From Anaerolineales bacterium UBA2029 (lineage in GTDB: Bacteria > Chloroflexota > Anaerolineae > Aggregatilineales > Aggregatilineaceae), in the NCBI GenBank assembly GCA_002332795.1, contig DDBP01000153.1:1-17831 (forward strand): 17,831 nucleotides of DNA. Direction: 5' to 3'. The position numbers and the translations under genes are program-made. The notes below the pieces were generated by a model that was given only the letters and a program-made list of their open reading frames with translations, had not been told where the DNA came from and ran no database searches. Of the stretch, positions 17,624-17,831 are shown in pieces; position 1 is the stretch's first letter, and each line of letters begins with the position of its first letter.

Positions 17624-17664
17624 CAAAAACACAACCGCCCGATGTTCTGACACCGGGCGGTTGT
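17624..17664 (-). terminator. bidirectional intrinsic terminator
   Basis: An 11-bp perfect stem (17631-17641 with 17654-17664, ACAACCGCCCG/CGGGCGGTTGT), 12-base loop. On the minus strand GTTTTTGC follows, fitting the partial gene at the window end. On the + strand TCTGTTC follows, so it may also end the 934-residue gene. Confidence 0.82.
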
Positions 17665-17694
17665 TCTGTTCAGTCAGCCGGTCTGCCGACGTTG

Positions 17695-17831
17695 CTACTT
17701 GGTGACATCGCGCAGAATCAGATAGGCCGGGCGCGGGTTGCCAGCGGGATCAAGCAGGCTCCACAGGCATTGTTCGCCCGTGAGACCGACGACCGGACAG
17801 AAATTCAGGTTCCACAGGAACATCGGCCCCA
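17695..17831 (-). CDS. C-terminal fragment of a gene running off the window
   Basis: The minus strand is open from the window edge to TAG at 17697-17695 and encodes the last 44 residues of a larger protein: GPMFLWNLNFCPVVG near the start, LWSLLDPAGNPRPAY in the middle and LRDVTK at the end. The MFLWNLNF and final PRPAYLIL elements look like the last barrel strand and helix of a glycoside-hydrolase-like (clan A) protein of the sort common in Chloroflexota. That is a resemblance only. It is convergent with the 934-residue gene and ends 30 bases before a strong terminator. Confidence 0.7.
   Translation of the reverse strand, partial: GPMFLWNLNFCPVVGLTGEQCLWSLLDPAGNPRPAYLILRDVTK

Overview
This window reads as chromosomal DNA from a GC-rich, codon-biased bacterium, most likely a member of the Chloroflexota (Anaerolineae-like). 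That is an inference from several things: a DUF5060/glycoside-hydrolase-like exoprotein ending in a long Thr-Pro tail, the separate secD and secF genes, an F420-type luciferase-like oxidoreductase next to mutL, and a T-box leader in a high-GC background. No database search was possible. No insertion sequence, integrase, phage gene or CRISPR array is visible. The region looks like stable housekeeping DNA with accessory genes for the cell surface.

Layout, left to right. Positions 84-872 hold a possible 31-codon ORF, a 67-residue hypothetical gene closed by a clean intrinsic terminator, and a 107-residue hypothetical gene, all on the + strand. At 943-1962 (-) is a BioF2/CelD-like GNAT acyltransferase. 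It diverges from a solute-binding lipoprotein (2092-3279, +) that has no permease or ATPase beside it. A 76-residue HEAT-like protein follows at 3396-3626 (+).

The central block is transcribed leftward. A strong promoter near 7479-7508 drives a long leader with all the hallmarks of a T-box riboswitch (specifier codon GUC, valine). Next come a class I SAM-dependent methyltransferase (7194-6430) and valyl-tRNA synthetase (6345-3709), closed by an intrinsic terminator. The specifier agrees with the synthetase two genes in, which makes this the best supported regulatory finding. Upstream on the same strand lie tRNA-Thr(CGU) with a near-consensus promoter and its own terminator, uridine kinase (udk) and a VTT/DedA-type membrane protein.

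Rightward from 9115 are a promoter, mutL with an intact predicted endonuclease motif, and an LLM-class oxidoreductase 24 bases later. A bidirectional terminator separates these from the leftward secD-secF pair, which builds the Sec accessory complex. Diverging from secD is a 934-residue secreted, glycoside-hydrolase-like protein. Its expected acid/base Glu appears to be replaced by Ala, and it ends in about 150 residues of Thr/Pro-rich repeat. The window ends inside a leftward gene, of which only the last 44 codons are present.

The main candidates for a second look are the valine T-box controlling a methyltransferase-valS pair (with an attenuator hairpin that lacks a proper U-tract), the probable pseudo-glycosidase with its bare C-terminal Thr-Pro tail, and the tRNA-terminator-udk arrangement.
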